A stretch of DNA of 15,087 bases from JBELHJ01 sp042091495 (GCA_042091495.1 JBELHJ010000054.1:1-15087), one strand, 5' to 3'. Positions 8,501 to 14,693 are shown, counted from the first letter of the stretch. Translations and numbers: made by a program. Notes: generated from the letters alone by a model not told the origin.

Positions 8501-8824
8501 TTTAGTGCTTATTCGTTTTGATTCCCCTAATGAAATTAAAATACCCTCTTGTTTATAATCTTCAAAGCCTACGTAGGATATCATCAAGGTGTAAGGCCCA
8601 CCGGATTTCATGTTTGTAATACGGTAAAAACCGTCAAAATCTGCAACAGCTCCGTAGACAGATCCTGTTGGAATGTGAGTAGCTACTATGTTAGCTCCAG
8701 ATAATGGACTATCATTGTTATCAAGTACCCTTCCATTAATTGACCCTGTGGTTACACCTTGAGCAAATGACATGGACGTCAGAAACAAAAGTGTACACAG
8801 AAATAAAAAGTTAAATTTTTTCAT
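5549..8824 (-). CDS. Oar-like TonB-dependent outer-membrane receptor
   Basis: This 1091-residue outer-membrane protein takes up or exports a large ligand using TonB energy. The start at 8824 gives a clean signal peptide (about 22 residues, ending SFAQ); an upstream in-frame ATG at 8848 adds eight polar residues. Residues about 28-113 are a carboxypeptidase-regulatory-like (transthyretin-fold) domain. A TonB-box-like DEIVISA lies at about 117-123. The plug follows, with SISLGGQNNRYNSIYIDGA and GFTGGSINAVTRSGSN, and the rest is a long beta-barrel ending in an aromatic strand (LRYTFN). Architecture and plug wording fit the Oar family rather than SusC. Consistent with that, no SusD-like lipoprotein gene is adjacent. 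Myxococcus Oar is linked to protease secretion; the ligand here is unknown. It is monocistronic, with its own promoter and terminator. Confidence 0.9.
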   Translation of the reverse strand: MKKFNFLFLCTLLFLTSMSFAQGVTTGSINGRVLDNNDSPLSGANIVATHIPTGSVYGAVADFDGFYRITNMKSGGPYTLMISYVGFEDYKQEGILISLGESKRISTKMAESASALDEIVISATNNGIFSSNKTGTETSISERDINTLPTVSRSVADFARVTPSAQITEGNDGFSISLGGQNNRYNSIYIDGAVNNDVFGLAGSGTNGGQTGVNPFSVDAIESFQINLAPFDVRQSGFTGGSINAVTRSGSNIWEGSAYGFYRNESLAGKTPVDLVNEGDSREKLDEFTALTYGVRIGGPIIKDKLFFFANYERQEDETPQPFNFSNYTGDSSIQDINNLSSFLQSNYGYNPGIFDNNTRTLDSDKLNLRFDLNAGQNHKLYLRLGVVQAENLEARNSGNRNIGFINGSEYFETSTYSGAFEWSANLGPKYANNLKLGYTAVRDDRDPYGSPFPTVDIQDGAGTISFGAEPFSTANLLNQDVFTINNNFEIFSGRHAVTLGTNLEWASAKNLFFAFNFGDYTFEDQFDNNGNLTSSGLNQFLTGQNADVYQHGYSLVGNGIVGDDSAGSADFKTFQAGFYVQDEVQVTDNFKVTGGIRVDLPYFEDGPSNQDFNTRTVPLLEAAGKDLQGARVGQGLSGTAMLAPRLGFNLDVFNNNTTQVRGGLGVFTSRLPLVWPGGTYNNNGVTGGFNFEFGQPFVADVNSQFEDPAPGSGGLGGNIDLISSDFKLPQVAKYNIAIDQKLPFWGLIASVDFSYTDVLQDVYYENLNVGDAVGNYLGADNRPYYDRRAEIDDTYGRIILLSNTSEGNATNASFTLRKPFENGFQGQISYAYGESNKIFDGTSSQNSSQWRNSITVNGKNSNLPTSRSDFALGSRISGNVSYEIAYGGEFGGKTTIGLFYEGAQSGPYSFTYREGRDLLNDDSRDNALIYVPANASEINFTGDAAEQAQQWERLNYLIENDDYLRDRRGDYAERNGSRGPWNHVIDLKLLQDIYIKSGKNKNTLQLSFDIFNFTNLLNKDWGVRNFIRSRVQPLQTVSTSNSTPVFSFVDSVLTYDSNGNPTGLNLEEVDDFGLQSSRWQAQIGLRYTFN

Positions 8825-8858
8825 AATTAATTTATTGTTTTTTAGCAAAACAAAAATA
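8825..8858 (-). promoter_or_regulatory. Promoter -7 element and leader of the TonB receptor gene
   Basis: On the minus strand TATTTTTG (8858 down to 8851) is an exact match to TAnnTTTG and is followed by 26 bp to the ATG at 8824. The leader contains CTAAAAAACAAT, fitting CTWANNNNCAAT. No -33 element was found at 19-21 bp; the nearest TTTG upstream (8889-8886) is 27 bp away. Confidence 0.5.
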
Positions 8859-8891
8859 AATAAAGATGTTTTTAACCATCATTAGCAAAAC
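8842..8891. repeat. 10-bp direct repeat TTAGCAAAAC around the receptor promoter
   Basis: TTAGCAAAAC occurs at 8842-8851 and again at 8882-8891, exactly 40 bp apart, on either side of the -7 element of the minus-strand receptor gene. A related CAGCAAAAC lies at 9061-9069 in the same intergenic region. The copies could be binding sites or chance in AT-rich DNA. Confidence 0.45.
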
Positions 8892-9111
8892 GTTAATTAA
8901 TTATCACTTTTATATCATACGTAAATGAAACTTCGAATTGAATAACTGATTTTTTTCCATAAAACATTAAATTCTTCTGCTAATTCAACCATATATCAAA
9001 TCTCACTTCACACAGTCCCATTTAGATTTAAAAATTAGTGACATGCCTAATCAAAATTATCAGCAAAACATTTAATTTGGCTATAGAAGCATTAGAAATC
9101 TGATAGTGTGC

Positions 9112-9134
9112 TATCTTTAGCATAAAACTACAAC
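9112..9134 (+). promoter_or_regulatory. Weak promoter candidate for the symporter gene
   Basis: TATCTTTA (9112-9119) matches TAnnTTTG at seven of eight positions and lies 15 bp before the ATG at 9135. That would give a very short leader. TTTGG at 9076-9080 is too far upstream to serve as a normal -33 element, and the CTWANNNNCAAT leader pattern of the other genes is absent. Confidence 0.25.
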
Positions 9135-10565
9135 ATGCCACTTTTAAAAAAAGTAGGATTACTTGCAGCACCATTACTATTTTTCATAGTTGTAAACCTT
9201 CCTAATTGTCTGGTTTCCCAAACTGCCGATGCGGTTATTGCGGTGGCCCTTTGGATGATAATGTGGTGGATAACCGAAGCCGTGCATATTGCCGTGACAG
9301 CGCTTTTGCCTCTTATTTTATTTCCCTTACTGGGTGTTATGAACGCCAGTGATGTGGGAGCCAATTATGGTAGCCCCATCATCTTTTTGTTTTTTGGGGG
9401 CTTTGTATTGGCACTTGCATTAGAAAAGGTTAATCTCCATAAACGCATTGCCTTGACCATTATAAAATTTACAGGAACCACCCCCAATAAAGTAGTCTTA
9501 GGCTTCATGATTGCGACCGCTTTTCTTAGTATGTGGATTAGTAATACTGCCAGTACCGTGGTGATGTTGCCCATTGCCATTTCTGTTATTAGCCTATTTA
9601 TTAAGGACACCGATGGTTTTACCAAAGGGGATAAAAATTTTGCCTTAAGCGTGATGCTGGGTATTGCTTTCTCTGCCAACGCAGGCGGCATAGCCACAGT
9701 TATTGGAACGCCACCAAATTCCGTATTAATTGGTTTATTAGAAAACGAATACCAAATAGAAATTTCATTTTTAAAATGGATGACCATGGGACTTCCTTTT
9801 TCAATGCTCATGGTAACATTATGTTACCTAGTTCTTGTAAAATGGATGTTCCCTTGTAAGCACATTAAATTTGAGGCATCGTCTCATGTGATCTCGGACG
9901 AATTAAAAAAACTAGGAAAGCTTTCTATACAAGAACGAAGAGTACTTACCATTTTTGGGGTGACCATAAGCTTATGGATTTGCAGAACCTTAATTAACCA
10001 AATGGTTCCCACATTAAAACTTACAGATACCATAATTAGTTTAATAGGTGCTATGACGTTGTTTGCAATACCTATGAACTTTAAAAAAGGCACTTTTATT
10101 TTAAATTGGAATGATACTTCAAAACTGGCCTGGGGGATTTTACTTTTATTTGGTGGCGGATTAGCACTGGCAAAAGGAATGGCCTCAAGTGGCTTGGTAG
10201 GCATTATAACACAAGCCATTGAAAACGGTGGCTACACCCCTTTAATTATAATTACACTGCTTATTATACTTATGTTATTCATGACAGAACTTATGAGTAA
10301 TGTGGCGCTAGTAGCCGTATTAGCTCCAGTTGTTGCAGGTATTGCCATGGGGTTAAACATTCCTATTATAAATGTATTAATTCCAGTTACCATGGCCTCC
10401 AGCTGTGCTTTTATGTTACCCATGGCTACGCCGCCCAATGCCATAGTGTTTGCCAGTGGGTATGTTAAAGTAAAGCAAATGGTTAAAGCAGGGATAATAC
10501 TCAACCTTCTTGCCGTAGTATTATTAGTGCTGTATTATGTATTTGTAATTCCTTACATTTTTTAA
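9135..10565 (+). CDS. DASS/SLC13 family sodium-coupled anion symporter
   Basis: This 476-residue inner-membrane transporter of the divalent anion:sodium symporter family imports di- or tricarboxylates, or in some members sulfate or phosphate, with sodium. The two inverted halves of the family are visible. The first has SNT at 136-138 (MWISNTAST) and GGIATVIGTPPN at 184-195. The second has SNV at 388-390 (TELMSNVAL) and PMATPPNAIVFASG near 429-442. SNV in the second half also occurs in eukaryotic members, so it is not a defect. Many hydrophobic helices span the whole length, and the size is typical. Substrate cannot be read from sequence. It converges on the DinB-like gene with only 29 bp between stops and no evident hairpin there. 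Confidence 0.88.
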   Translation: MPLLKKVGLLAAPLLFFIVVNLPNCLVSQTADAVIAVALWMIMWWITEAVHIAVTALLPLILFPLLGVMNASDVGANYGSPIIFLFFGGFVLALALEKVNLHKRIALTIIKFTGTTPNKVVLGFMIATAFLSMWISNTASTVVMLPIAISVISLFIKDTDGFTKGDKNFALSVMLGIAFSANAGGIATVIGTPPNSVLIGLLENEYQIEISFLKWMTMGLPFSMLMVTLCYLVLVKWMFPCKHIKFEASSHVISDELKKLGKLSIQERRVLTIFGVTISLWICRTLINQMVPTLKLTDTIISLIGAMTLFAIPMNFKKGTFILNWNDTSKLAWGILLLFGGGLALAKGMASSGLVGIITQAIENGGYTPLIIITLLIILMLFMTELMSNVALVAVLAPVVAGIAMGLNIPIINVLIPVTMASSCAFMLPMATPPNAIVFASGYVKVKQMVKAGIILNLLAVVLLVLYYVFVIPYIF

Positions 10566-10594
10566 ATCGCATTAACAATTACTAACTCTAAATG

Positions 10595-11170
10595 CTACTC
10601 CATTAATTTACCCAAAAACACCTGTGCTTTTCCATTAAATGGATTGCCACTGGCTCTGCGGTTGGAAACCACTTGACCGGTATGCCAAATAGCATCAGAA
10701 ATTGGGCCATTAATAGCATTCCAAAAGGGGAAAGTCATGGTTTGCCCATTGTAATTAATTTTTACAGACAATTCAGAAATAGAAGAACCATTCATTAACA
10801 AGTCATGTATTTTTTTTAGATTCATTAATGTTCCAGATCTGTAGGCCTCAAAAGTTAAATTGTAATGCGTTCCAGTGGGATATTCTTTGCCCTCAAAGGT
10901 GTAAATTACCATTTCTGTTAATCCGTAAATATGCTCTAAGAGATCCATGGTAGAGCGGCTATCACTACTGGGCTTATAGGTCAAATCTTCAGCTCTAAGG
11001 CTATCGGTACCCCAATAGTAACGAAAGCCAAGTCCCTCAATCATTCTAGCAATAGTCGTTTCGGCTGTAAAATCCACAGAATAGGGACCAATTTCTGCAA
11101 AAGGGAGTGTGTCTTGCTGGGCAAAAGAGACACTAAAACTCAGTAGAAATAAAAAGACTGTTTTTTTCAT
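10595..11170 (-). CDS. Exported DinB-like four-helix protein
   Basis: This is a 191-residue protein with a signal peptide of about 18 residues (ending SFAQ). The mature part resembles the DinB/YfiT-like metal-binding four-helix family. It has TMDLLEHIYGL with His80 near the first ligand position and a C-terminal AIWHTGQVVSNRRASGNPF segment, like the H-x-GQ-x-R pattern of that family. Where many members have HxxxH this one has Asp159-x3-His163, so metal binding may be altered. Most DinB-like proteins are cytosolic thiol or other transferases; export makes this an unusual variant. The leader contains CTAACCAA 21 nt before the ATG, recalling the shared leader motif. Function is unknown. Confidence 0.7.
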   Translation of the reverse strand: MKKTVFLFLLSFSVSFAQQDTLPFAEIGPYSVDFTAETTIARMIEGLGFRYYWGTDSLRAEDLTYKPSSDSRSTMDLLEHIYGLTEMVIYTFEGKEYPTGTHYNLTFEAYRSGTLMNLKKIHDLLMNGSSISELSVKINYNGQTMTFPFWNAINGPISDAIWHTGQVVSNRRASGNPFNGKAQVFLGKLME

Positions 11171-11218
11171 TTTTTAAGTGTATTTGGTTAGTAATTATTT
11201 AAGAGAATGAATTGTAAA

Positions 11219-11455
11219 TTAATCTATACGATGTGATGCTTTTTTGTTAAAATAAATAATGACAGATAAAACAATAATTATTGCTATTGTTGCGAATACA
11301 AAAAATTTGAACCAATCTGGTATTTCATAAATGCCGGTTATTTTTCCAATAATTCTAAAGAGTAAGCTCAAAGCCCATATCACTCCCAAATAGTCTCTAA
11401 TTGATTTTAATTTATCCACGAAATAAATATATCTAAAAATATTTAGCTTATGCAC
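11219..11455 (-). CDS. Small two-helix membrane protein, hypothetical
   Basis: This is an ORF of up to 78 residues with two hydrophobic stretches (about 21-37 and 47-67) and a basic C-terminus. It is not recognised. The reading frame has no ATG near its beginning. The first usable codon is GTG at 11455, with another GTG at 11419 (giving a start VDKLKSI), so the start is uncertain. It follows the DinB-like gene's upstream region at 49 bp and points in the same direction. Confidence 0.5.
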   Translation of the reverse strand: MHKLNIFRYIYFVDKLKSIRDYLGVIWALSLLFRIIGKITGIYEIPDWFKFFVFATIAIIIVLSVIIYFNKKASHRID

Positions 11456-11489
11456 TTCCTATAATTGAAAATTTCTTTTTAAGCCATTC

Positions 11490-11529
11490 TTCATTATCTT
11501 CATAACTCACTAACCAACAATTATTTACA
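11490..11529 (+). promoter_or_regulatory. Promoter/leader block before the S74-domain gene
   Basis: This is the partner of block 1941-1980 (30 of 40 identical, ungapped, same distance to ATG). TATCTTCA (11495-11502) is the -7-like element, 27 bp before the start, and CTAACCAACAAT lies in the leader. The shared block suggests a common promoter type or regulator for two genes of secreted proteins 9.5 kb apart. Confidence 0.5.
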
Positions 11530-12480
11530 ATGAAAAATTTAGTTTTCGCTTTTGCCCTGTTATGTAGTACAAGTTTAGTAGCACAGTTTAGTTTCAATGA
11601 AAATGGCACAGGGATTCAATCATCAACAAATACTGCAAGTGGATATAGTTCAACTGCTATGGGTGCAGAAACTATAGCAAGTGGCCAATTTTCGACAGCA
11701 ATGGGTTCAACTTCAGAAGCATCCGGTATAGCGTCTACAGCCATTGGGGACCAAGTTGATGCTACTGGTAACCATTCTACAGCTTTGGGGTTTTACACTA
11801 CAGCTAGTGGACATTCTTCAACAGCTTTAGGCTTTGGATCAACAGCAAGTGGTAAATATGGAGCCACTGCGCTTGGTAGTCATACAATAGCAAGAGGTCA
11901 TACTTCTACGGCGATTGGAAATTATACAACAGCTGAAGATATTTACTCTTTCATTATTGGGGTCCACAACAAAACCGATGAAACTCCAAATCCAGAAAAC
12001 TTTTCATTTCAAAACACCGCTTTTGTAATTGGTAATGGTGGACACGACAGTGAAGGTAATTACGTTGGTACTTCAGATACCTTTTCCAACGCTTTTGAAG
12101 TTCTTTTCGATGGCACTACAACCATTGCAGGAGACCTCAACATAAACTCAGATGCTCGTCTAAAAGCCAATATCATTTCTTTAGGGGCAACCTTATCTAA
12201 ACTGTTACAAATAGATGGTAAAACCTATACAATGAAAAAAGATGCTAACCATAAAAAGAAGATAGGCCTATTAGCCCAAGACATAGAAAAAGTATTCCCT
12301 GAATTGGTAACAGAAACCAATGACATAAAATCTGTAAACTATCAAGGTTTAGTACCTGTGCTTATCAATGCTATGAAGGAGCAGCAAGATGAGATTGATA
12401 GCTACAAAACTGAGCTTAGTAATCAACGTAAAGAAATAGACGAACTCAAAACTATGGTCAAGCAACTAATGAATAAGTAA
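11530..12480 (+). CDS. Secreted protein with YadA-head repeats and S74 chaperone domain
   Basis: This 316-residue protein has a signal peptide of about 19 residues (ending LVAQ). Residues about 36-145 hold roughly seven to eight 14-residue repeats of the form STAxGxxxxASGxx, the left-handed beta-roll of YadA-like heads, which trimerise. From about residue 205 follows a peptidase S74 intramolecular chaperone domain. It begins with SDARLK (207-212), whose Ser and Lys are the expected self-cleavage residues, and continues with IGLLAQDIEKVFPELV and SVNYQGLVPVLINAMKEQ. It ends in a coiled coil (about 284-316). S74 domains help trimer folding and are released by autocleavage, as known from phage tailspikes. 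No membrane anchor, beta-barrel or T9SS tail is visible, so the route to the surface is unclear. The stop lies 2 bp from that of the facing gene. Confidence 0.85.
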   Translation: MKNLVFAFALLCSTSLVAQFSFNENGTGIQSSTNTASGYSSTAMGAETIASGQFSTAMGSTSEASGIASTAIGDQVDATGNHSTALGFYTTASGHSSTALGFGSTASGKYGATALGSHTIARGHTSTAIGNYTTAEDIYSFIIGVHNKTDETPNPENFSFQNTAFVIGNGGHDSEGNYVGTSDTFSNAFEVLFDGTTTIAGDLNINSDARLKANIISLGATLSKLLQIDGKTYTMKKDANHKKKIGLLAQDIEKVFPELVTETNDIKSVNYQGLVPVLINAMKEQQDEIDSYKTELSNQRKEIDELKTMVKQLMNK

Positions 12481-12501
12481 AATTATTTTTTTATAATTTT
12501 A
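12478..12501. terminator. AT-only inverted repeat between convergent stops
   Basis: TAAAATTAT (12478-12486) and ATAATTTTA (12493-12501) are perfect inverted copies around six T. The block includes the stop codons of both convergent genes. The stem has no G-C pair, so it is at best a weak bidirectional terminator. Confidence 0.3.
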
Positions 12502-12749
12502 TCTTTAATTTTTAATAGTGTATCAATTATAAAACATAAAAAAAACACAACAGGGTAAGATAGAAAAAAACGGGAAGTTAAATCTGCTTCGTCTATTCCA
12601 AATATACCCACAATCATTGATGAAAAAGCTCCACCAAACTCCCAAAAAGGTGGCACTATTAGGCCTGCAATTATATATGTGGCTTTAATGCCTTTATCTG
12701 ATTTTGAAAATTTTGCATAACGTTGTTTTAATTTATTAAATCGTTTCAT
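12483..12749 (-). CDS. Small two-helix membrane protein, hypothetical
   Basis: This 88-residue protein has a basic N-terminus (MKRFNKLKQRYAKF), two hydrophobic segments (about 23-50 and 62-78) and a lysine-rich end. No family was recognised. It lies 13 bp downstream of the PH-like membrane protein gene, so the two are probably co-transcribed. It is the distal gene of the leftmost unit of the repeat-separated array. Confidence 0.6.
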   Translation of the reverse strand: MKRFNKLKQRYAKFSKSDKGIKATYIIAGLIVPPFWEFGGAFSSMIVGIFGIDEADLTSRFFLSYPVVFFLCFIIDTLLKIKDKIIKK

Positions 12750-12762
12750 AACGAATGTTGGT

Positions 12763-13299
12763 TTAAGAAATGTTTTTCTTATAAATAACTTTATGCTTTC
12801 GTTTTGATAAGGGGTAAGTGTCGGTTTTTTCTAAATCAATTACTGCTCTATTTATAAATCTATCAATCATTCTTATTACTTGATTTAAATTTGTTCTTCC
12901 CTTTTTGTATGTTTTGAATAATATCATATCATTAGAATCAATAAACCAAAGTTCGGTGCGACTGTAGGTTATTTGTTTTTTGCTCCCCTTTCTTTTAATT
13001 CTGACTATGGCATAATTATCTATTTGCTTCCATCTCTTTTTAATACTTTTTGAAGGAAACAAAAGATATTTAAGTTCGATGCCAAACGAATCAACAATTA
13101 AAACATTAAATGATTTCAAGAAAAAATAAATAGCAAGAGTAATTGACAGAAAAATTACAAGAGCAAAGAATTGACCATTATTAACATATGGGTAATCATT
13201 CTTTGTAATTCCAACTATCAATCCAAGCCCTCCTATTGGAGATAAAATCGCATAAGATAGTTTGTCAAAATTAATCCCAATCGATTTCTCTTCTCTCAT
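12763..13299 (-). CDS. Membrane protein with PH-like cytosolic domain, hypothetical
   Basis: This is a 178-residue protein. Two hydrophobic helices (about 15-31 and 44-62) are followed by a soluble half with VDSFGIEL, FPSKSIKKRWKQIDNYAIVRI and TELWFIDSNDMILFKTYK. That order recalls bacterial PH-like domain membrane proteins, in which two helices precede a beta-rich domain that detects surface charge or conformation. The assignment is by pattern only. It is the first gene after repeat R1 in the minus direction and precedes the 88-residue membrane protein by 13 bp. Confidence 0.6.
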   Translation of the reverse strand: MREEKSIGINFDKLSYAILSPIGGLGLIVGITKNDYPYVNNGQFFALVIFLSITLAIYFFLKSFNVLIVDSFGIELKYLLFPSKSIKKRWKQIDNYAIVRIKRKGSKKQITYSRTELWFIDSNDMILFKTYKKGRTNLNQVIRMIDRFINRAVIDLEKTDTYPLSKRKHKVIYKKNIS

Positions 13300-13350
13300 A
13301 GCTTAAATATAACTCTTATTATAAAAGTAACACTATAAAATGTTTGTCTA

Positions 13351-13410
13351 ACTTATCTAAGAGGACTTGAGATATCAGAACTTAAAGTAGAAGATATGCC
13401 TATGGTTTAA
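13351..13410 (+). repeat. 60-bp repeat R1 (orphan coding 3' end)
   Basis: Read on the plus strand it is an open 19-codon segment plus TAA encoding TYLRGLEISELKVEDMPMV. It aligns without gaps to R2 (45/60 bases identical), R3 (39/60) and R4 (47/60) by hand count. A further four codons upstream (13339-13350, N-V-C-L) match R4's N-V-I-L partly, then a stop breaks the frame. The repeat ends 1 bp before the stop of the minus-strand DUF2237 gene. Confidence 0.8.
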
Positions 13411-13411
13411 T

Positions 13412-13771
13412 TCAAGCTTTGTAATCTAATAAATTCTCAAGGCTAACATAGTCAAGAGTTTTAATATTAGTGGCTTCTAAATGTAAATTTGGAGCACATC
13501 CAGCTCGATGAGCTTCAACCCACCTTGAGACACATAAGCACCATTTATCACCCTCTTTAAGTCCTTTAAAGCTGTAATAAGGATTAGGTGTTGTTAAATC
13601 ATTTCCTTTGCTTTTTGAAAATTGCAAAAATTTATTTGTAACAATAGCACAAACAGTGTGTGTACCAAAATCGTTAATTCCTGTATTACAATATCCATCT
13701 CTATATGCACCCGTAATAGGATTGCTACAACATAATTCTAATTTTTTACCAAATACATTTAATTGACTCAA
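13412..13771 (-). CDS. DUF2237 family protein
   Basis: This 119-residue protein matches the DUF2237 family along its full length: NVFGKKLELCCSNPITGAYR, DGYCNTGINDFGTHTVCAIV, FLQFSKSKGNDLTTPNP, GDKWCLCVSRWVEAHRAGCAP and LEATN. Five conserved cysteines (14, 15, 28, 41 and 78) and a further Cys80 suggest metal binding or redox chemistry, but the family's function is not established. No ATG precedes the conserved part. The likely start is TTG at 13771, which gives the usual short N-terminus; the frame closes upstream at a TAA just before it. It lies 29 bp after the 71-residue gene and directly before R1. Confidence 0.85.
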   Translation of the reverse strand: MSQLNVFGKKLELCCSNPITGAYRDGYCNTGINDFGTHTVCAIVTNKFLQFSKSKGNDLTTPNPYYSFKGLKEGDKWCLCVSRWVEAHRAGCAPNLHLEATNIKTLDYVSLENLLDYKA

Positions 13772-13800
13772 TTTTATAAAATTTTAATAATGCAAAAAAA

Positions 13801-14016
13801 TTATATATGTGTTAAGAAAAGTTTAGATATGACTTCGTCATTTGAAAGAGCTCGGAATAGTAGAACTTTTACAAAAAGGTATGCCGATTTTTTAACTTTA
13901 TCTAATAACTTTTGAAGTTTTTCAACGAACTGTTTATTGCCGCCGTTAACTTTTTTAGATTCTTTAGAAATTGTTTGAGTAAGATTTCTAATTAGTTCTT
14001 TTCTTTTTGATTTCAT
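13801..14016 (-). CDS. Small basic protein, hypothetical
   Basis: This is a 71-residue ORF starting at ATG 14016 (MKSKRKELIRNL). It is lysine-rich and probably helical, with a central QFVEKLQKLLDKVKKSAYLF amphipathic stretch and a hydrophobic end. No family was recognised. It lies upstream of the DUF2237 gene by 29 bp in the same direction and downstream of R2. It could be a truncated remnant rather than an intact gene. Confidence 0.45.
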   Translation of the reverse strand: MKSKRKELIRNLTQTISKESKKVNGGNKQFVEKLQKLLDKVKKSAYLFVKVLLFRALSNDEVISKLFLTHI

Positions 14017-14091
14017 CTTTTTTTACTTTAAAATAACTAATATTTATGCCACATATACAGCAATGAGCTTTTTAGCAAAAATTTAACATTT

Positions 14092-14151
14092 ACCTACTTT
14101 AGAGGATTAGAAATAACTAAACTAAAAGAAGAAGATATAGCTATGGTTTAG
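14092..14151 (+). repeat. 60-bp repeat R2 (orphan coding 3' end)
   Basis: The plus-strand frame encodes TYFRGLEITKLKEEDIAMV followed by TAG. Of the 13 residues identical to R1, five use different codons (T, Y, two L, one E), a sign of past protein-level selection. The minus-strand small ORF 14141-14239 ends inside this repeat. Confidence 0.8.
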
Positions 14152-14239
14152 GATTGTAGTATTTCATTAGTTGAATTAATGAAATTACGAGAATAATGAT
14201 ACTTCCAAGTGTTCTTGACAAAAACTTTAATTGGCTCAT
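14141..14239 (-). CDS. Possible 32-residue single-helix membrane peptide
   Basis: ATG at 14239 opens a 32-codon frame (MSQLKFLSRTLGSIIILVIS at its start, ending KYYNPKP). It has one hydrophobic helix between basic ends. The frame is open further upstream (FLYTFGYQGEP), so it may be the tail of a longer decayed gene. Its TAG stop lies within R2, which parallels how other minus-strand genes end at or next to a repeat. Evidence is position and composition only. Confidence 0.35.
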   Translation of the reverse strand: MSQLKFLSRTLGSIIILVISLIQLMKYYNPKP

Positions 14240-14315
14240 TGGCTCACCTTGGTATCCAAAAGTGTATAAAAATTTAATGAGGCTATTATGATTACAAAAA
14301 TCAGTATTAGTTTTT

Positions 14316-14690
14316 TTATTTTTTATTTAGTTCTTTAAAAGCATTAAATTCTTTTTTACCATAATACATTCCGCCCACCAACGAGATGACTTCATCGGCT
14401 AAATCCTTAGCATTTTCTGAAGAAAGATTAAATGTTGTACCATCCATACTTATTAATTGATTTTCTTTTGAATTTAAGTCAATTGAGGTGTAAAAATGAT
14501 ACCTAATAACATAATCAAGTGTTAAATCAGTATTGTCATATTTTTGTTCAAAAAAAGATTTATCTGAGATTTTTGTCTTTAAAACTCTATTGGGTTTTGA
14601 AAAATTATTACTAAGTCTTAGTGCGGGTAACTCAATCTCCTGTCCCAAACAAAGAATAGGAATAAACAATAATATAAGTAACTTTTTCAT
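14316..14690 (-). CDS. Small exported protein, hypothetical
   Basis: This 124-residue protein has a signal peptide (MKKLLILLFIPILCLGQ); cleavage after GQ is likelier than lipidation at Cys14. The mature part is about 107 residues of mixed strands and ends in a charged helix (ENAKDLADEVISLVGGMYYG and KKEFNAFKELNKK). No family was recognised. Its ATG lies 4 bp from repeat R3, so any promoter would have to be within the repeat or upstream of the next gene. Confidence 0.65.
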   Translation of the reverse strand: MKKLLILLFIPILCLGQEIELPALRLSNNFSKPNRVLKTKISDKSFFEQKYDNTDLTLDYVIRYHFYTSIDLNSKENQLISMDGTTFNLSSENAKDLADEVISLVGGMYYGKKEFNAFKELNKK

Positions 14691-14693
14691 AAA

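Larger units (their letters stand above)
8825..9134. other. Divergent intergenic region between receptor and symporter genes
   Basis: These 310 bp are AT-rich and separate two divergent genes. The receptor promoter and the TTAGCAAAAC copies occupy the left third, and a weak symporter promoter candidate lies at the right end. Between about 8900 and 9055 nothing further was recognised: no ORF with a sensible product, no hairpin and no RNA gene. Confidence 0.7.

Noticed and set aside
5549..8824. Receptor as a SusC-type glycan transporter
   Set aside because: The plug and barrel wording fit the Oar-like family, and there is no SusD gene on either side.
9365..9811. Long minus-strand ORF opposite the symporter gene
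   Set aside because: It is a shadow of the plus-strand membrane-protein frame; its product has no sensible pattern, while the plus frame shows all DASS motifs.
10566..10594. Terminator between the symporter and DinB-like genes
   Set aside because: The 29 bp between the stops show no stem-loop or T tract.
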